Positions 17,561 through 26,895 of a stretch of DNA of 64,000 nucleotides are shown one piece after another; the stretch's first letter is position 1; each line of letters opens with the position of its first letter. The DNA is from Dietzia sp. JS16-p6b (GTDB taxonomy: Bacteria; Actinomycetota; Actinomycetes; Mycobacteriales; Mycobacteriaceae). The notes under the pieces are model-generated. The model worked only from the letters and a program-made list of their open reading frames with translations. It made no database searches and was not told where the DNA came from. The position numbers and the translations under genes are program-made. The stretch covers positions 2,018,001 to 2,082,000 of the forward strand of contig NZ_CP024869.1 in NCBI RefSeq assembly GCF_003052165.1, written 5' to 3'.

Positions 17561-18559
17561 CTACTCGGGCTTGGTGCTGCGTCTCATGAGGCGCACCGCC
17601 ACCTCGACGGCGTCGCCCCCCTCGTGGCAGATCTCGTGGACGGCCTCGGTCAGGGGCATCTCGACCCCTACCTGCCGGGAGAGCGCACGGATCGACGTAC
17701 AGGACTTGACCCCCTCCGCGACCTGGCCGTTGGTGGCCTCCTGTGCCTGCTCCAGGGTCTCGCCCCTGCCCAGTCGCTCTCCGAAGGTGCGGTTGCGGGA
17801 CAGCGGCGAGGTGCAGGTGGCGACCATGTCGCCGAGACCCGCGAGCCCCGCGAAGGTCATCTGGTTGGCTCCGAGCGCCACTCCCAGCCTCGTCGACTCC
17901 GCCAATCCGCGCGTGACCAACGAGGCCATGGTGTTGTCGCCCAGGCCCATGCCGGAGGCGATCCCACACACGAGCGCGATGACGTTCTTGGTGGAACCGC
18001 CGATCTCGCAGCCCACCACATCGGAGTTCGTGTACGGCCGGAAGTAGGGGGTGGCGAAGGCGTCCTGCAGGCGGGCGGCACGGTCGGCGTCCGTGCAGGC
18101 GATGACGGTCGCCGCGGGCTGACCCTCGGCGACCTCCCGCGCGAGGTTGGGGCCGGACAGCGCGGCGATCCTGTCCGGCGTCAACCCCGTCACCTCTGCG
18201 ACGACCTCACTGATACGCATCAGCGTCCCGGTCTCGATACCCTTCGCCAGCGAGATGACCCCGGCGTCGGGCTCGAGGAGGTCGACCCACGTCTCGAGGT
18301 TTCCCCTCAGGCTCTGGGACGGGACGGCCAGGACGACCTCGTGGGAGCCCGCGAGGACCTCGGCGGGGTCCGTCGAGGCGGTGACCGTCGCCGGCAACAC
18401 GGTCTCCGGCAGGTACTTCTCGTTGCAGTGACGCTCGTTGATCCCGAGTGCCACCTCGTCACGGCGGGCCCACATCACGACCTCCGACCCCGCGTCCGCG
18501 AGGACCTTCCCGACGGCGGTCCCCCACGACCCCGCACCCATCACCGCGACCCGCGCCAT
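17561..18559 (-). CDS. gpsA: Glycerol-3-phosphate dehydrogenase [NAD(P)+]
   Basis: A 332-residue enzyme that reduces dihydroxyacetone phosphate to sn-glycerol-3-phosphate for phospholipids. The NAD-binding [14 protein letters not shown] lies at residues 8-21, the catalytic Lys in the motif [20 protein letters not shown], and [17 protein letters not shown] is conserved. The ATG at 18559 is chosen because GGGAGG sits 5 nt upstream and homologs begin at this point. It precedes ddl in the same operon. Confidence 0.95.
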   Translation of the reverse strand: MARVAVMGAGSWGTAVGKVLADAGSEVVMWARRDEVALGINERHCNEKYLPETVLPATVTASTDPAEVLAGSHEVVLAVPSQSLRGNLETWVDLLEPDAGVISLAKGIETGTLMRISEVVAEVTGLTPDRIAALSGPNLAREVAEGQPAATVIACTDADRAARLQDAFATPYFRPYTNSDVVGCEIGGSTKNVIALVCGIASGMGLGDNTMASLVTRGLAESTRLGVALGANQMTFAGLAGLGDMVATCTSPLSRNRTFGERLGRGETLEQAQEATNGQVAEGVKSCTSIRALSRQVGVEMPLTEAVHEICHEGGDAVEVAVRLMRRSTKPE

Positions 18560-18667
18560 TTCGCCTCCCGGCTCGTCGTTCACCACCGGGGCCCTCGCCG
18601 GTGGATCGTGAGCAAACGCTACCCGGCCCGGCGCGCGCGCGAGGCTCTGCTGGCAGGATGGCGGGCG

Positions 18668-19387
18668 ATGACTACGGTGTCGGGGCACGGGGCGGCGGAC
18701 GGCGGGTGGACGATCGTCGTCCCCGTCAAGGCGCTCGACCGCGCCAAGAGCCGACTCGCCCGCGCAATGCCCGCGTCCGACCGCCGCGAGCTCGCGCTGG
18801 CCATGGCCTCGGACGTACTGAGAACGTGTGTCGCGACCCCCGGTGTCTCACGGGTGCGGGTGGTGACCTCCGATCCTGACGTGGCGGCACTCGCGCGCCT
18901 GCTCCCGCTCGAGATCGTCGCCGAGCCGCCCGGCACCGGGGCGTCGGACGACGACCCGCTCAACGCGGCGCTGACCGACGCGATCCGCGGTGTGCCCGGG
19001 CCGGTCGGCGTGGTGACCGCCGACCTGCCCGAGCTCGGCACCCCCCAACTGGCCCGCGTCCTCTCGGCGGCCTCCGGGCACCCGCATTCGATCGTCCCCG
19101 ACCACCACGGTGACGGGACGACCATGGCCTTCTGGACGGGCCCGGTCGAGGAGCGCCGGCCCCGTTTCGGGTCGGCGTCGGCCGCTCGACACGTCTCCGA
19201 GGGTGGCGCGGTGGCGCTCGAGGGCGCCGACCCGTCGGGCGCGTCCGGTCGCGACGTCGACACCCCCGAGGACGTCCTGGCGTTGGCCGGGCGGTCGGTG
19301 GGCGAGGCCACCGCCGCCGTGATCGGGACCCCCTCCGAATGTCAACGTCCTCACGCCGCGGGTGTATCGGCAACAATGGTCCGGTGA
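18668..19387 (+). CDS. fbiD: Phosphoenolpyruvate (2-phospholactate) guanylyltransferase
   Basis: A 239-residue nucleotidyltransferase of the CofC/FbiD family, positional ortholog of Rv2983. It activates phosphoenolpyruvate (or 2-phospholactate) with GTP in coenzyme F420 synthesis. The N-terminus [18 protein letters not shown] is the family signature. [18 protein letters not shown] and a [11 protein letters not shown] segment follow the usual order. Its presence implies the organism makes F420. Its stop overlaps the start of ppk1 by 4 nt (GTGA). CAGGAT, 8 nt before the ATG, may be a leaderless -10 element. Confidence 0.88.
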   Translation: MTTVSGHGAADGGWTIVVPVKALDRAKSRLARAMPASDRRELALAMASDVLRTCVATPGVSRVRVVTSDPDVAALARLLPLEIVAEPPGTGASDDDPLNAALTDAIRGVPGPVGVVTADLPELGTPQLARVLSAASGHPHSIVPDHHGDGTTMAFWTGPVEERRPRFGSASAARHVSEGGAVALEGADPSGASGRDVDTPEDVLALAGRSVGEATAAVIGTPSECQRPHAAGVSATMVR

Positions 19388-21480
19388 CCGCAGACGATCC
19401 CGTGCTCGAGCAACTCCCCCGACCCCGTGACCGCTACCTCAACCGAGAACTCAGCTGGCTCGATTTCAATGCCCGGGTGTTGGCCCTGGCGGGCGAGAAG
19501 GATCTGCCGCTACTCGAGAGGGCCAAGTTCCTCGCGATCTTCGCGTCGAATCTGGACGAGTTCTACATGGTGCGGGTGGCCGGCCTCAAGCGCCGCGACA
19601 AGACGGGGCTGTCGGTCAGGTCCGCCGACGGACAGACCCCGGCCGAGCAGCTCGGCCGCATCAGCGTCCGCACGCGGGAACTCTGCGACGAGCAGACCCG
19701 GTTGTTCCACGACGAGATCCGGCCGGAGCTCGAGGACCACGGAATCCGCATCCTGGCCTGGGGCGAGTTGACCTCCGACGAGCAGTTCTCGCTCGCGGAG
19801 CTGTTCCGGAACTCGATCTTCCCTGTGCTCACCCCCCTCGCCGTGGACCCCGCGCACCCCTTCCCCTACATCTCCGGGCTCAGCCTCAACCTGGCGGTGA
19901 TCATCCGCGACATCGGTTCGGGTCAGGAGCACTTCGCCCGGGTCAAGATCCCCCACAACGTGCCCCGGTTCGTCAGGGTCGACCGGGGTGTCGAGGACGA
20001 GTACTCGTTCGTCCCGGCGGAGGAGATCATCGCCGCGCACCTCGGCGATCTGTTCCAGGGGATGGAGGTGGTGGAACACCACGTCTTCCGTGTGACCCGC
20101 AACGCGGACATGGAGGTCGAGGAGGATCGTGACGAGGACCTGCTGCAGGCGCTCGAGCGCGAGCTCGCCCGCCGACGCTTCGGATCCGCCGTGCGTCTGG
20201 AGATCGCGGAGGACATGACCTCCCGGATGCTCCGGATCCTGCAGCACGAACTCGATGTGGACTCGGAGGACGTGATCCGGTTCTCGGGCCTGCTCGACCT
20301 GACGGGGCTGTGGCAGCTCCACGGCCTCGATCTGCCCGATCTCAAGGACCCGGCGATGGTCCCCGCGACTCCCCCGGCGTTCGGCGAGCGTGAGACCGCC
20401 CGGAACATCTTCGCCTCCCTCCAGGAGGGAGATGTCCTGGTCGAGCACCCCTACGACTCGTTCGCCACCACGGTCCAGCGGTTCATCGAGCAGGCCGCGG
20501 CGGACGACAACGTGCTGGCGATCAAGCAGACCCTCTACCGGACCTCCGGTGACTCCCCCATCGTCAACGCGCTCGTGGACGCGGCGGCGGCCGGCAAGCA
20601 GGTGGTGGCGCTGGTCGAGATCAAGGCCCGGTTCGACGAGCAGAACAACATCCGCTGGGCACGCGAGCTCGAACAGGCCGGGGTCCACGTGGTCTACGGG
20701 CTTCTGGGACTCAAGACGCACTGCAAGACCTGCCTCGTGGTGCGCAAAGAGGGCGACCGGCTCCAGCGTTACGCCCACATCGGTACCGGGAACTACAACC
20801 CCAAGACGGCGCGGTTGTACGAGGACGTCGGGCTGTTCACCGCGGACGAGGACGTCGTGTCGGACCTGACGGACCTGTTCAACCACCTCACCGGGTTCTC
20901 CAACGTGTCCAAGTACCGGCGGCTGCTCGTCGCGCCCGAGGGCATCCGTTCGGGGATCATCGAGAGGATCGACCGGGAGATCGGCTTCGCCGCCGAAGGA
21001 CGAGAGGCGGGCATCCGGCTCAAGGCCAACGCACTGGTCGACGAACAGATCATCGACGCCCTCTACCGTGCCTCACAGGCGGGCGTGCAGGTGGACATCG
21101 TGGTCCGCGGGATCTGCGCTCTGCGCGCCGGCGTTCCCGGGCTCAGCGAGAACATCCACGTCCGATCGATCCTCGGCCGCTTCCTCGAGCACTCGCGGAT
21201 CCTGAACTTCCGAGGGGCCGACGAGGTGCTCATCGGCAGCGCCGACATGATGCACCGGAACCTCGACCGCCGCGTCGAGGTGATGACCACCGTCACCGAC
21301 CCCCGGCTCAAGGTGCAGATCCACCGCATCCTCGATTCCGCGCTGGACCCGGCCACCCGCAGCTTCCACCTGCGGCCCGACGCCACCTGGGCACGGATGC
21401 CCGACCCCGGGGACCGGTCCGACTCGGTCGACCACCAGGAGCGCATGGCCTCCGTGCACGCGGGATTCCGGGACCGATGA
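19384..21480 (+). CDS. ppk1: Polyphosphate kinase 1
   Basis: A 698-residue enzyme that makes long-chain polyphosphate from ATP. The N-terminal domain begins [20 protein letters not shown]. The autophosphorylated His is in [20 protein letters not shown], about residue 465, and a second conserved HxK-like segment lies in [19 protein letters not shown] 19384 overlaps the fbiD stop. An upstream ATG at 19339 would add 15 residues that look unrelated to the family. It is followed by mutT1 with a 4-nt overlap, as in M. tuberculosis Rv2984-Rv2985. Confidence 0.94.
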   Translation: MTADDPVLEQLPRPRDRYLNRELSWLDFNARVLALAGEKDLPLLERAKFLAIFASNLDEFYMVRVAGLKRRDKTGLSVRSADGQTPAEQLGRISVRTRELCDEQTRLFHDEIRPELEDHGIRILAWGELTSDEQFSLAELFRNSIFPVLTPLAVDPAHPFPYISGLSLNLAVIIRDIGSGQEHFARVKIPHNVPRFVRVDRGVEDEYSFVPAEEIIAAHLGDLFQGMEVVEHHVFRVTRNADMEVEEDRDEDLLQALERELARRRFGSAVRLEIAEDMTSRMLRILQHELDVDSEDVIRFSGLLDLTGLWQLHGLDLPDLKDPAMVPATPPAFGERETARNIFASLQEGDVLVEHPYDSFATTVQRFIEQAAADDNVLAIKQTLYRTSGDSPIVNALVDAAAAGKQVVALVEIKARFDEQNNIRWARELEQAGVHVVYGLLGLKTHCKTCLVVRKEGDRLQRYAHIGTGNYNPKTARLYEDVGLFTADEDVVSDLTDLFNHLTGFSNVSKYRRLLVAPEGIRSGIIERIDREIGFAAEGREAGIRLKANALVDEQIIDALYRASQAGVQVDIVVRGICALRAGVPGLSENIHVRSILGRFLEHSRILNFRGADEVLIGSADMMHRNLDRRVEVMTTVTDPRLKVQIHRILDSALDPATRSFHLRPDATWARMPDPGDRSDSVDHQERMASVHAGFRDR

Positions 21481-22394
21481 GCAGGAAGTCGACCAGTGGC
21501 GACCGCGTCAGGGTCGTCCCCGCTGCGGGAGCGGTCCTCTACCGCATGGAGAACGGGGAGGCCCGCTGCGCCGTGGTCCACCGTCCCCGGTACGACGACT
21601 GGTCGCTGCCCAAGGGGAAGGTCGATCCCGGCGAATCGCTGCCGGTGACGGCGGTGCGGGAGATCGAGGAGGAGACGGGCCACACCGCCGTCCTCGAATC
21701 GAGGATCGGGACCACCGCGTACCCCCTCAAGGAGAACACCAGAAAGGAGGTCACCTACTGGTCCGCTCGGGCGACCGGGGGTGACTTCGAGCCGAATTCC
21801 GAGGTCGACGAGATCAGGTGGCTTCCGGTGGAGGAGGCCAGGGATGTGGTCTCGTACGGCCTGGACCGGAAGATCCTCGGCCGCTTCTCCGCGGCCCGGC
21901 CGGTGGACTCGGTGCTCCTGCTGGTCCGACACGCCAAGGCGGGGAGCCGCTCCGAGTGGAGTGGGGACGACTCCGCGCGTCCACTCGACAAGACCGGACG
22001 GACCCAGGCCGAGCTCCTGGCACCGATGCTCAGAGCGTTCGGTGTCCGTAGGCTGTACAGCGCTCCGCGGGTGCGCTGCGAGCAGACGGTGGGCCCCCTC
22101 GCCGACGAGCTGCGGGTCGGGGTACGCCTCGAGCCGGCTCTGAGCGACGAGGCCTACCTCGACGACCCCGTCGCCGCCCGCACCAGACTGATCGAGATCG
22201 CCGACGGCGACGGTGTCGCGGCGGTGAGCTCGCAGGGGACGGCCATACCCGGGCTGATCGGGGACCTGTCCCGGCTGGCCGGGCTCGACGTGCCCGACAC
22301 CTCCACCAAGAAGTCCGGGACATGGGGGCTGGGGTTCGCGGACGGGAGGCTGACGTTCGCCGACTACTACCCGAGCCCGCTCCCCGCGAGGTGA
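21477..22394 (+). CDS. mutT1: MutT1: Nudix hydrolase fused to a histidine phosphatase domain
   Basis: A 305-residue two-domain protein, counterpart of mycobacterial MutT1, which hydrolyses 8-oxo-dGTP and diadenosine polyphosphates. The N-terminal Nudix box spans residues 47-69 (starting [10 protein letters not shown] and ending REIEEETGH). The C-terminal histidine phosphatase domain starts at about 145 with [10 protein letters not shown] (RHA at 151-153) and has [11 protein letters not shown]. The second phosphatase His expected near 235-240 is replaced by VSSQGTAI, a common feature of MutT1 proteins. It is coupled to ppk1 by an ATGA overlap. Confidence 0.92.
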   Translation: MSRKSTSGDRVRVVPAAGAVLYRMENGEARCAVVHRPRYDDWSLPKGKVDPGESLPVTAVREIEEETGHTAVLESRIGTTAYPLKENTRKEVTYWSARATGGDFEPNSEVDEIRWLPVEEARDVVSYGLDRKILGRFSAARPVDSVLLLVRHAKAGSRSEWSGDDSARPLDKTGRTQAELLAPMLRAFGVRRLYSAPRVRCEQTVGPLADELRVGVRLEPALSDEAYLDDPVAARTRLIEIADGDGVAAVSSQGTAIPGLIGDLSRLAGLDVPDTSTKKSGTWGLGFADGRLTFADYYPSPLPAR

Positions 22395-22403
22395 GGCGGC
22401 CGC

Positions 22404-22784
22404 TCAGCCGACCTTGTCGCGGTGGTTCACGCCGTTCTTACCGACTCCGCCGAAGGACTGGTGCGAGCTCGTGCGCTTAGCCGCGAGGCGGCCCTCGGGG
22501 AGCGTCTCGGAGCCCTGCACGACGGACTTGAAGTACTGGCCGGGACGGAACGCCGGCGAGTAGGTGGGCGGCACCGGGATGGACTCCCCGGTGTGCGGGT
22601 TGCGCGCGACCCTGGCCGCACGTGCGCGCTTCTCGAAGATGCCGAATCCCATGATGGTGATCGACTCACCCGCCGCCACCGCCCGCACGATGATGTCGAG
22701 AGTGTTCTCCAACGCCTCTGTGGCGAGCTGGTGGTCTCCGTCCATCCGTTCCGCCAGCTCGGCGATCAGATCGGCCTTGTTCAC
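22404..22784 (-). CDS. hupB: HU-family DNA-binding protein, short-tailed
   Basis: A 126-residue nucleoid protein, positional ortholog of mycobacterial HupB. Residues 1-92 are a standard HU core: MNKADLIAELAERM, then GFGIFEKRARAARVARNPHT with the DNA-clasping arm, and PAFRPGQYFKSVV. Mycobacterial HupB continues with about 100 residues of Lys/Ala-rich PAKK repeats. Here only about 34 residues follow (LPEGRLAAKRTSS... ending NHRDKVG), with few lysines and no repeats. GTG at 22784 has AGGGGG 6-7 nt upstream. It is convergent with mutT1, leaving a 9-nt gap. Confidence 0.92.
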   Translation of the reverse strand: MNKADLIAELAERMDGDHQLATEALENTLDIIVRAVAAGESITIMGFGIFEKRARAARVARNPHTGESIPVPPTYSPAFRPGQYFKSVVQGSETLPEGRLAAKRTSSHQSFGGVGKNGVNHRDKVG

Positions 22785-22903
22785 GGGTGTCCCCCTAGAG
22801 ATGAGTACGCCGACGCGGCAGAGAACCGCGCCACATGAAGATAAGCATACTCACACGTTGCCGTCTCGGGGGTCGTTCCGGACGAGCCTCCGTGATCCGC
22901 CGG

Positions 22904-23509
22904 TCACCCCCGGCCGGGCACGGTGGTGACCGGCTTGAACGACGGTCGACGCGTCTCGAACTCGGCGATCGCCTCCGCTTTCCGTAGCGTGAGACCGATG
23001 TCGTCCAGCCCCTCCATGAGACGCCACCGGGTGTAGTCGTCAATCTCGAACGGGACGGTGACCTCACCCGCGGTCACGGTCCTGGACCCGAGGTCGACGG
23101 TCAGCTCGATGCCAGGACGCTCGTCCATTATCTTCCACAACAGATCGACGTTCTGCTGCTCGACCTGCGCTGCCACCAGACCGGACTTGCCCGAGTTTCC
23201 CCGGAATATGTCGGCGAACCGCGAGGAGATGACCACGCGGAAACCGAAGTCCTTCAGTGCCCACACCGCGTGCTCGCGGGATGAACCGGTGCCGAAGTCC
23301 GGGCCCGCGACGAGCACGGAGGCCCGGTCGTACGGGGCGCGGTTGAGAACGAAGTCGGGTTCGTTCGCCCGCCAGGACGAGAAGAGTCCGTCCTCGAACC
23401 CGGTGCGTGTGACGCGCTTGAGGTACTCGGCGGGGATGATCTGGTCGGTGTCCACGTTGGACCGGTGCAGCGGGGCCCCGATGCCGGTGTGGGTGATGAT
23501 CGGCTCCAT
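22904..23509 (-). CDS. leuD: 3-isopropylmalate dehydratase small subunit
   Basis: A 201-residue swivel subunit of isopropylmalate isomerase, which converts 2- to 3-isopropylmalate in leucine synthesis. Family motifs include [15 protein letters not shown] near the N-terminus and [17 protein letters not shown], the substrate-contacting loop. ATG at 23509 lies 5 nt after the leuC stop, so the two subunits are made together. The promoter lies upstream of leuC. Confidence 0.95.
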   Translation of the reverse strand: MEPIITHTGIGAPLHRSNVDTDQIIPAEYLKRVTRTGFEDGLFSSWRANEPDFVLNRAPYDRASVLVAGPDFGTGSSREHAVWALKDFGFRVVISSRFADIFRGNSGKSGLVAAQVEQQNVDLLWKIMDERPGIELTVDLGSRTVTAGEVTVPFEIDDYTRWRLMEGLDDIGLTLRKAEAIAEFETRRPSFKPVTTVPGRG

Positions 23510-23514
23510 GTGGA

Positions 23515-24981
23515 TCAGGCCCCCTTCGCGGGCTCGAGATCTGCGGGCGAGGCCAGCCGCCCGACGACGGCGGTGGCCGCGGCGACCGCCGGGCTGACGA
23601 GATGGGTCCGGGCGCCCTTGCCCTGGCGACCCTCGAAGTTGCGGTTGGAGGTCGAGGCGCAGCGCTGACCCGGCTCCAGCGAGTCCGGGTTCATCCCGAG
23701 ACACATCGAGCAGCCCGGTTGACGCCATTCGGCGCCGAACGCGGTGAACACCTCGTCCAGGCCCTCCCGCTCGGCCAACTGACGCACCTGCATCGATCCC
23801 GGGACGACCAGCATCCGCACGCCGTCGGCGACCTCGCGGCCCTCGATGATCTCCGCCACCGCCCTCAGGTCCTCGATGCGTCCGTTGGTGCAGGACCCCA
23901 CGAAGACCACGTCCACGGGGATCTCACGCAGAGGGGTCCCGGCCTGTAGATCCATGTACTCGAGCGCGCCCTCGGCGGCGATGCGGTCGCTCTCGTCCCC
24001 GAAGGACTCCGGATGCGGGACGGAGGACCCGAGGGGCGCTCCCTGACCGGGGTTGGTCCCCCAGGTGACGAACGGGGTGAGGGCCGAGCCGTCGATCACC
24101 ACCTCGGTGTCGAACACCGCGTCGTCGTCGGTCCTCAGACCGTTCCAGTACTCGACCGCGGCGTCCCACTCCTCGCCCACCGGAGCGTGTGGACGCCCCT
24201 TCAGATAGTCGTAGGTGGTCTGGTCCGGGGCGATCATCCCGGCCCTGGCGCCGGCTTCGATGCTCATGTTGCAGATGGTCATCCGCGCCTCCATCGAGAG
24301 CTTCTCGATGGCCTCTCCGCGGTACTCGATGATGTGCCCCTGTCCCCCGCCGGTCCCGATCTGGGCGATCACCGCGAGGATGAGGTCCTTGGCCGAGACC
24401 CCCGGCTGCAGCTCGCCGGTGACGGTGACGGCCATGGTCCGGAACGGCCGCAGCGACAGCGTCTGGGTGGCCATGACGTGCTCGACCTCGGACGTACCGA
24501 TACCCATCGCGATGGAGCCGAAGGCACCGTGCGTGGAGGTGTGGGAGTCGCCGCACACGACCGTCATGCCGGGTTGGGTCAGCCCGAGCTGGGGTCCGAT
24601 GATGTGGACGATGCCCTGACCCGGATCACCCATCGGGTACGCCCGGACGCCGAACTCCTCACAGTTGGTGCGCAGCGTCTCGATCTGGGTGCGCGAGACG
24701 CGGTCGGCGATGAGGTCGACGGCGCCACCGATGATGTCGGTCGGGACGTTGTGGTCCTCGGTCGCGAGGGTGAGATCCGGACGACGCAGACCGCGGCCCG
24801 CCAGCCGCAGTCCGTCGAAGGCCTGGGGGCTGGTGACCTCGTGGATCAGGTGGAGATCGATGTAGATGAGGTCCGGTTGTCGGGCTTCACCCTCCCCCTC
24901 GCCCCGGACCACCACGTGGTCGTCCCACACCTTCTCCGCCAGGGTTCGGCCCCGGGCGCCTCCGGACGGTGTCACACTCAT
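23515..24981 (-). CDS. leuC: 3-isopropylmalate dehydratase large subunit
   Basis: A 488-residue catalytic subunit of isopropylmalate isomerase carrying a [4Fe-4S] cluster. Cluster cysteines are in [14 protein letters not shown] and [24 protein letters not shown] is an aconitase-family motif. GGAGG lies 4 nt before ATG 24981, and a GTG at 24984 is possible but too near it. Transcription probably starts in the shared region at 25037-25067, and an IclR regulator is divergent, as with LtbR in Corynebacterium glutamicum. Confidence 0.96.
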   Translation of the reverse strand: MSVTPSGGARGRTLAEKVWDDHVVVRGEGEGEARQPDLIYIDLHLIHEVTSPQAFDGLRLAGRGLRRPDLTLATEDHNVPTDIIGGAVDLIADRVSRTQIETLRTNCEEFGVRAYPMGDPGQGIVHIIGPQLGLTQPGMTVVCGDSHTSTHGAFGSIAMGIGTSEVEHVMATQTLSLRPFRTMAVTVTGELQPGVSAKDLILAVIAQIGTGGGQGHIIEYRGEAIEKLSMEARMTICNMSIEAGARAGMIAPDQTTYDYLKGRPHAPVGEEWDAAVEYWNGLRTDDDAVFDTEVVIDGSALTPFVTWGTNPGQGAPLGSSVPHPESFGDESDRIAAEGALEYMDLQAGTPLREIPVDVVFVGSCTNGRIEDLRAVAEIIEGREVADGVRMLVVPGSMQVRQLAEREGLDEVFTAFGAEWRQPGCSMCLGMNPDSLEPGQRCASTSNRNFEGRQGKGARTHLVSPAVAAATAVVGRLASPADLEPAKGA

Positions 24982-25036
24982 CACGCCTCCAGTACCCGCC
25001 CCGGGTGACGAACCGATGGATTCTCACCATGTAGGA

Positions 25037-25067
25037 CGCTATAGTCGAACTGTGAGACAGTATAGCG
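25037..25067. promoter_or_regulatory. Inverted-repeat operator/promoter between leuC and the IclR gene
   Basis: CGCTATA (25037-25043) and TATAGCG (25061-25067) are perfect inverted repeats separated by 17 bp. A second palindrome, ACTGTGAGACAGT (25049-25061), lies inside and covers the GTG start of the regulator. On the plus strand TATAGT (25040-25045) sits 6 nt before that GTG, as expected for a leaderless transcript. On the minus strand TATACT (25059-25064) could be the leuCD -10. Binding here by the IclR protein, repressing both genes, is inference from LtbR of C. glutamicum. Confidence 0.65.
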
Positions 25068-25753
25068 GGATCGGAGTCCTCGACAAAGCCATGACGGTGC
25101 TCCACGCGGTGGCCGAGCAACCGTGTGTCCTCGCCGACCTCTGCGAGCGCACCGGGCTCCCCCGGGCCACCGCCCACCGGCTCGCGGTGGGCCTCGAGAT
25201 CCACCAGCTCCTGTCCCGGAACGACGCCGGGGTGTGGAGCCTCGGTCCCGGGCTGGCGAAACTCGCCTCCCACGCCGCGGACTCCCTGGCGGAAGCGGCG
25301 TCCAGCGTCCTGCCGCGCCTGCGCGAGGCGACGGAGGAGAGCGTCCAGGTGTATCGCCGCGACGGCGACCGGAGGATCTGCGTCGCCTCGGCCGAGCCCC
25401 CCACCGGCCTGCGGGACACCGTCCCCGTGGGGGCCGTGCTGCCCATGAGCAGGGGGTCGGGAGCGAAGGTCCTGGCCGCGTGGGCCGACCCCGCCACCCA
25501 GCGCGCCCTCCTGGCGGACGCCACCTACACCGAGCGGCAGCTGGCCGAGGTCCGGCGACGCGGGTGGGCTCAGTCGATCGCCAAGCGGGAGGCCGGTGTC
25601 GCCTCCATCTCGGCCCCGATCAGGGACTCGGCGGGCAGCGTCGTGGCCGCGATTTCCGTCTCGGGCCCGGTGGATCGCATCGGTCGACGCCCCGGGGTGC
25701 GCTGGGCGGCCGACCTCCTGGCCGCCGCGGAGGCGATCCACAAGCGGTTGTAG
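25052..25753 (+). CDS. ltbR: IclR-family regulator, LtbR-like
   Basis: A 233-residue IclR protein divergent from leuCD, like Rv2989 and C. glutamicum LtbR, a repressor of leucine and tryptophan genes. The N-terminal winged helix-turn-helix covers about residues 5-65 (ADLCERTGLPRATAHRLAV is the recognition part). The effector domain follows, with LPMSRGSGAKVLAAWA and ISAPIRDSAGSVVAAISVSG. GTG 25052 is chosen because homologs begin RQxSGIGVLDKA and the -10 TATAGT lies 6 nt before it, so the mRNA is probably leaderless. Longer in-frame starts overlap the leuC promoter. Confidence 0.85.
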   Translation: MRQYSGIGVLDKAMTVLHAVAEQPCVLADLCERTGLPRATAHRLAVGLEIHQLLSRNDAGVWSLGPGLAKLASHAADSLAEAASSVLPRLREATEESVQVYRRDGDRRICVASAEPPTGLRDTVPVGAVLPMSRGSGAKVLAAWADPATQRALLADATYTERQLAEVRRRGWAQSIAKREAGVASISAPIRDSAGSVVAAISVSGPVDRIGRRPGVRWAADLLAAAEAIHKRL

Positions 25754-25781
25754 GCCCGGGCACCCTGATTGACCCGACCAG

Positions 25782-26630
25782 CTAGGCCGGCCGCCTACCC
25801 TCGACCAGACGTCCGAGCGCCCACGGCAGGCTGCTCACACTCGGCTGCCGGACCGCCGCCACGAGGTCGCCGTCGCGCGGATCCACCCGGACCACCTGGA
25901 CACCCGTTTGCCTGAGCTGTCGATACGGGACCGGCACCAGGTCGGACACGACGTCGAATCCCAGTTCGCGAATCTCGGCTCCGAGCGGCGACCGTCCGTC
26001 GAGGGTGGCGACCGGGGTGTCGGGGCGGGCGCCGGTCCCGACGACGACGGCGAGCGCCTGCACTCCGAGCCGCCGCTGACCTCCGGCCCAGCCTTCCAGC
26101 GCCTCCTCGGCGGAGGCGGCGGCCCGGGCCGGGTCGCGGTCGACGGCCTCGGCCACCAACTCGAGGTGCCGTCGCCAGCCCGGCCGCCCGTCGGGGTCCG
26201 CGATGACCGTGGCGAGCTGCTCGTACCCTCTCAGCTGCGCCTCGGAGACGTCGGCCGCGGCGAGAGCGAAGGCGTCGGCCCCGAACGGCAGGAGGGAGCG
26301 CAGACTCGGCAACCCCGGACCGTCCCAGTCCGGCGTCGGCGGGGAGGGACGGTCCCGCCAGGGCCGGGGGCCCGTGCCGTCGACGGCCCAGGCCGCCTCC
26401 GGCTCCATTTCCAGTGCCACCAGGACGTCCAGGTCCGCGGACGAGAGGGCGACGACACGCCGGACGGGCGGGTCGTCGGTCGGGGTGCGGACGGGACTCG
26501 GTGGGTCCAACGGGTCCCTCGACGGGGTGGTCGGGCTCGTCGTCCCGCCCCCCGCCCCGCAGGCGGTCAGGCCCGCGAGCCCGAGCCCGGCGCCGAGGGC
26601 CAGCCGGAGGACGTCGCGACGTGAGTTCAC
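25782..26630 (-). CDS. Substrate-binding lipoprotein (siderophore/TroA-like), orphan
   Basis: A 282-residue predicted lipoprotein. The start at GTG 26630 gives a Tat-like signal, NSRRDVLRLALGAGLGLAG, ending in the lipobox LTAC. A proline/threonine linker follows, then a periplasmic binding fold of the iron-siderophore type (VVALSSADLDVLVALEMEP, later GFDVVSDLVPVPYRQL). No ABC permease or ATPase gene is near, so it probably works with a transporter encoded elsewhere, or its role is different. The ligand is unknown. The family assignment is moderate. Confidence 0.65.
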   Translation of the reverse strand: MNSRRDVLRLALGAGLGLAGLTACGAGGGTTSPTTPSRDPLDPPSPVRTPTDDPPVRRVVALSSADLDVLVALEMEPEAAWAVDGTGPRPWRDRPSPPTPDWDGPGLPSLRSLLPFGADAFALAAADVSEAQLRGYEQLATVIADPDGRPGWRRHLELVAEAVDRDPARAAASAEEALEGWAGGQRRLGVQALAVVVGTGARPDTPVATLDGRSPLGAEIRELGFDVVSDLVPVPYRQLRQTGVQVVRVDPRDGDLVAAVRQPSVSSLPWALGRLVEGRRPA

Positions 26631-26662
26631 GAGGGAATCGTCGCACGCCCCCACAAACGCGA

Positions 26663-26698
26663 CGTCCCGGCTCCTCGCTCTCGCGAGGAACCGGGACG
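26663..26698 (-). terminator. Terminator hairpin after tRNA-Glu (copy 1)
   Basis: A 16-bp stem with one mismatch and a 4-nt loop: CGTCCCGG pairs with CCGGGACG, and TCCTCGC with GCGAGGA inside. It lies just downstream of the leftward tRNA-Glu and before the lipoprotein gene. No strong U tract follows. Confidence 0.65.
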
Positions 26699-26709
26699 TG
26701 TCGATCATG

Positions 26710-26782
26710 TACCCCCGATGGGATTCGAACCCACGCTACCGCCGTGAGAGGGCGGCGTCCTAGGCCGCTAGACGACGGGGGC
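26710..26782 (-). tRNA. tRNA-Glu (anticodon CUC), copy 1
   Basis: A 73-nt tRNA read on the minus strand, beginning GCCCCCGTCGTCTAGCGG and ending CGGGGGTA (G1-U72 pair, A73). The T-loop GGTTCGAATCC is intact. The anticodon loop CTCTCAC sits on a CCGCC/GGCGG stem and gives anticodon CUC, reading GAG. CCA is not encoded. An identical gene lies at 30327-30399. Glutamylated by GltX encoded at 30605. Confidence 0.95.
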
Positions 26783-26843
26783 CGAGTACGCGTCAACTGT
26801 AGCGACACCACCGGTCCACCACAAAATCACGCCACCGACACCC

Positions 26844-26875
26844 GTGCACCAGGTGCAAATATGCACTCGGTGCAC
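26844..26875. promoter_or_regulatory. 32-bp palindromic operator upstream of tetR
   Basis: A two-tier palindrome: GTGCACC (26844-26850) with GGTGCAC (26869-26875) outside, and GTGCA (26853-26857) with TGCAC (26862-26866) inside, all symmetric about the same centre. It covers the expected -35 region of the tetR promoter (about -52 to -21 from the predicted start). Autoregulation by the TetR protein is the simplest reading. Confidence 0.7.
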
Positions 26876-26883
26876 TTTCAATA

Positions 26884-26889
26884 TAGACT
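26884..26889 (+). promoter_or_regulatory. -10 element of tetR, leaderless
   Basis: TAGACT is followed by 6 nt and then the GTG start at 26896, the spacing expected when the first transcribed base is the start codon. No ribosome binding site precedes the GTG. Confidence 0.55.
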
Positions 26890-26895
26890 GCTCCG

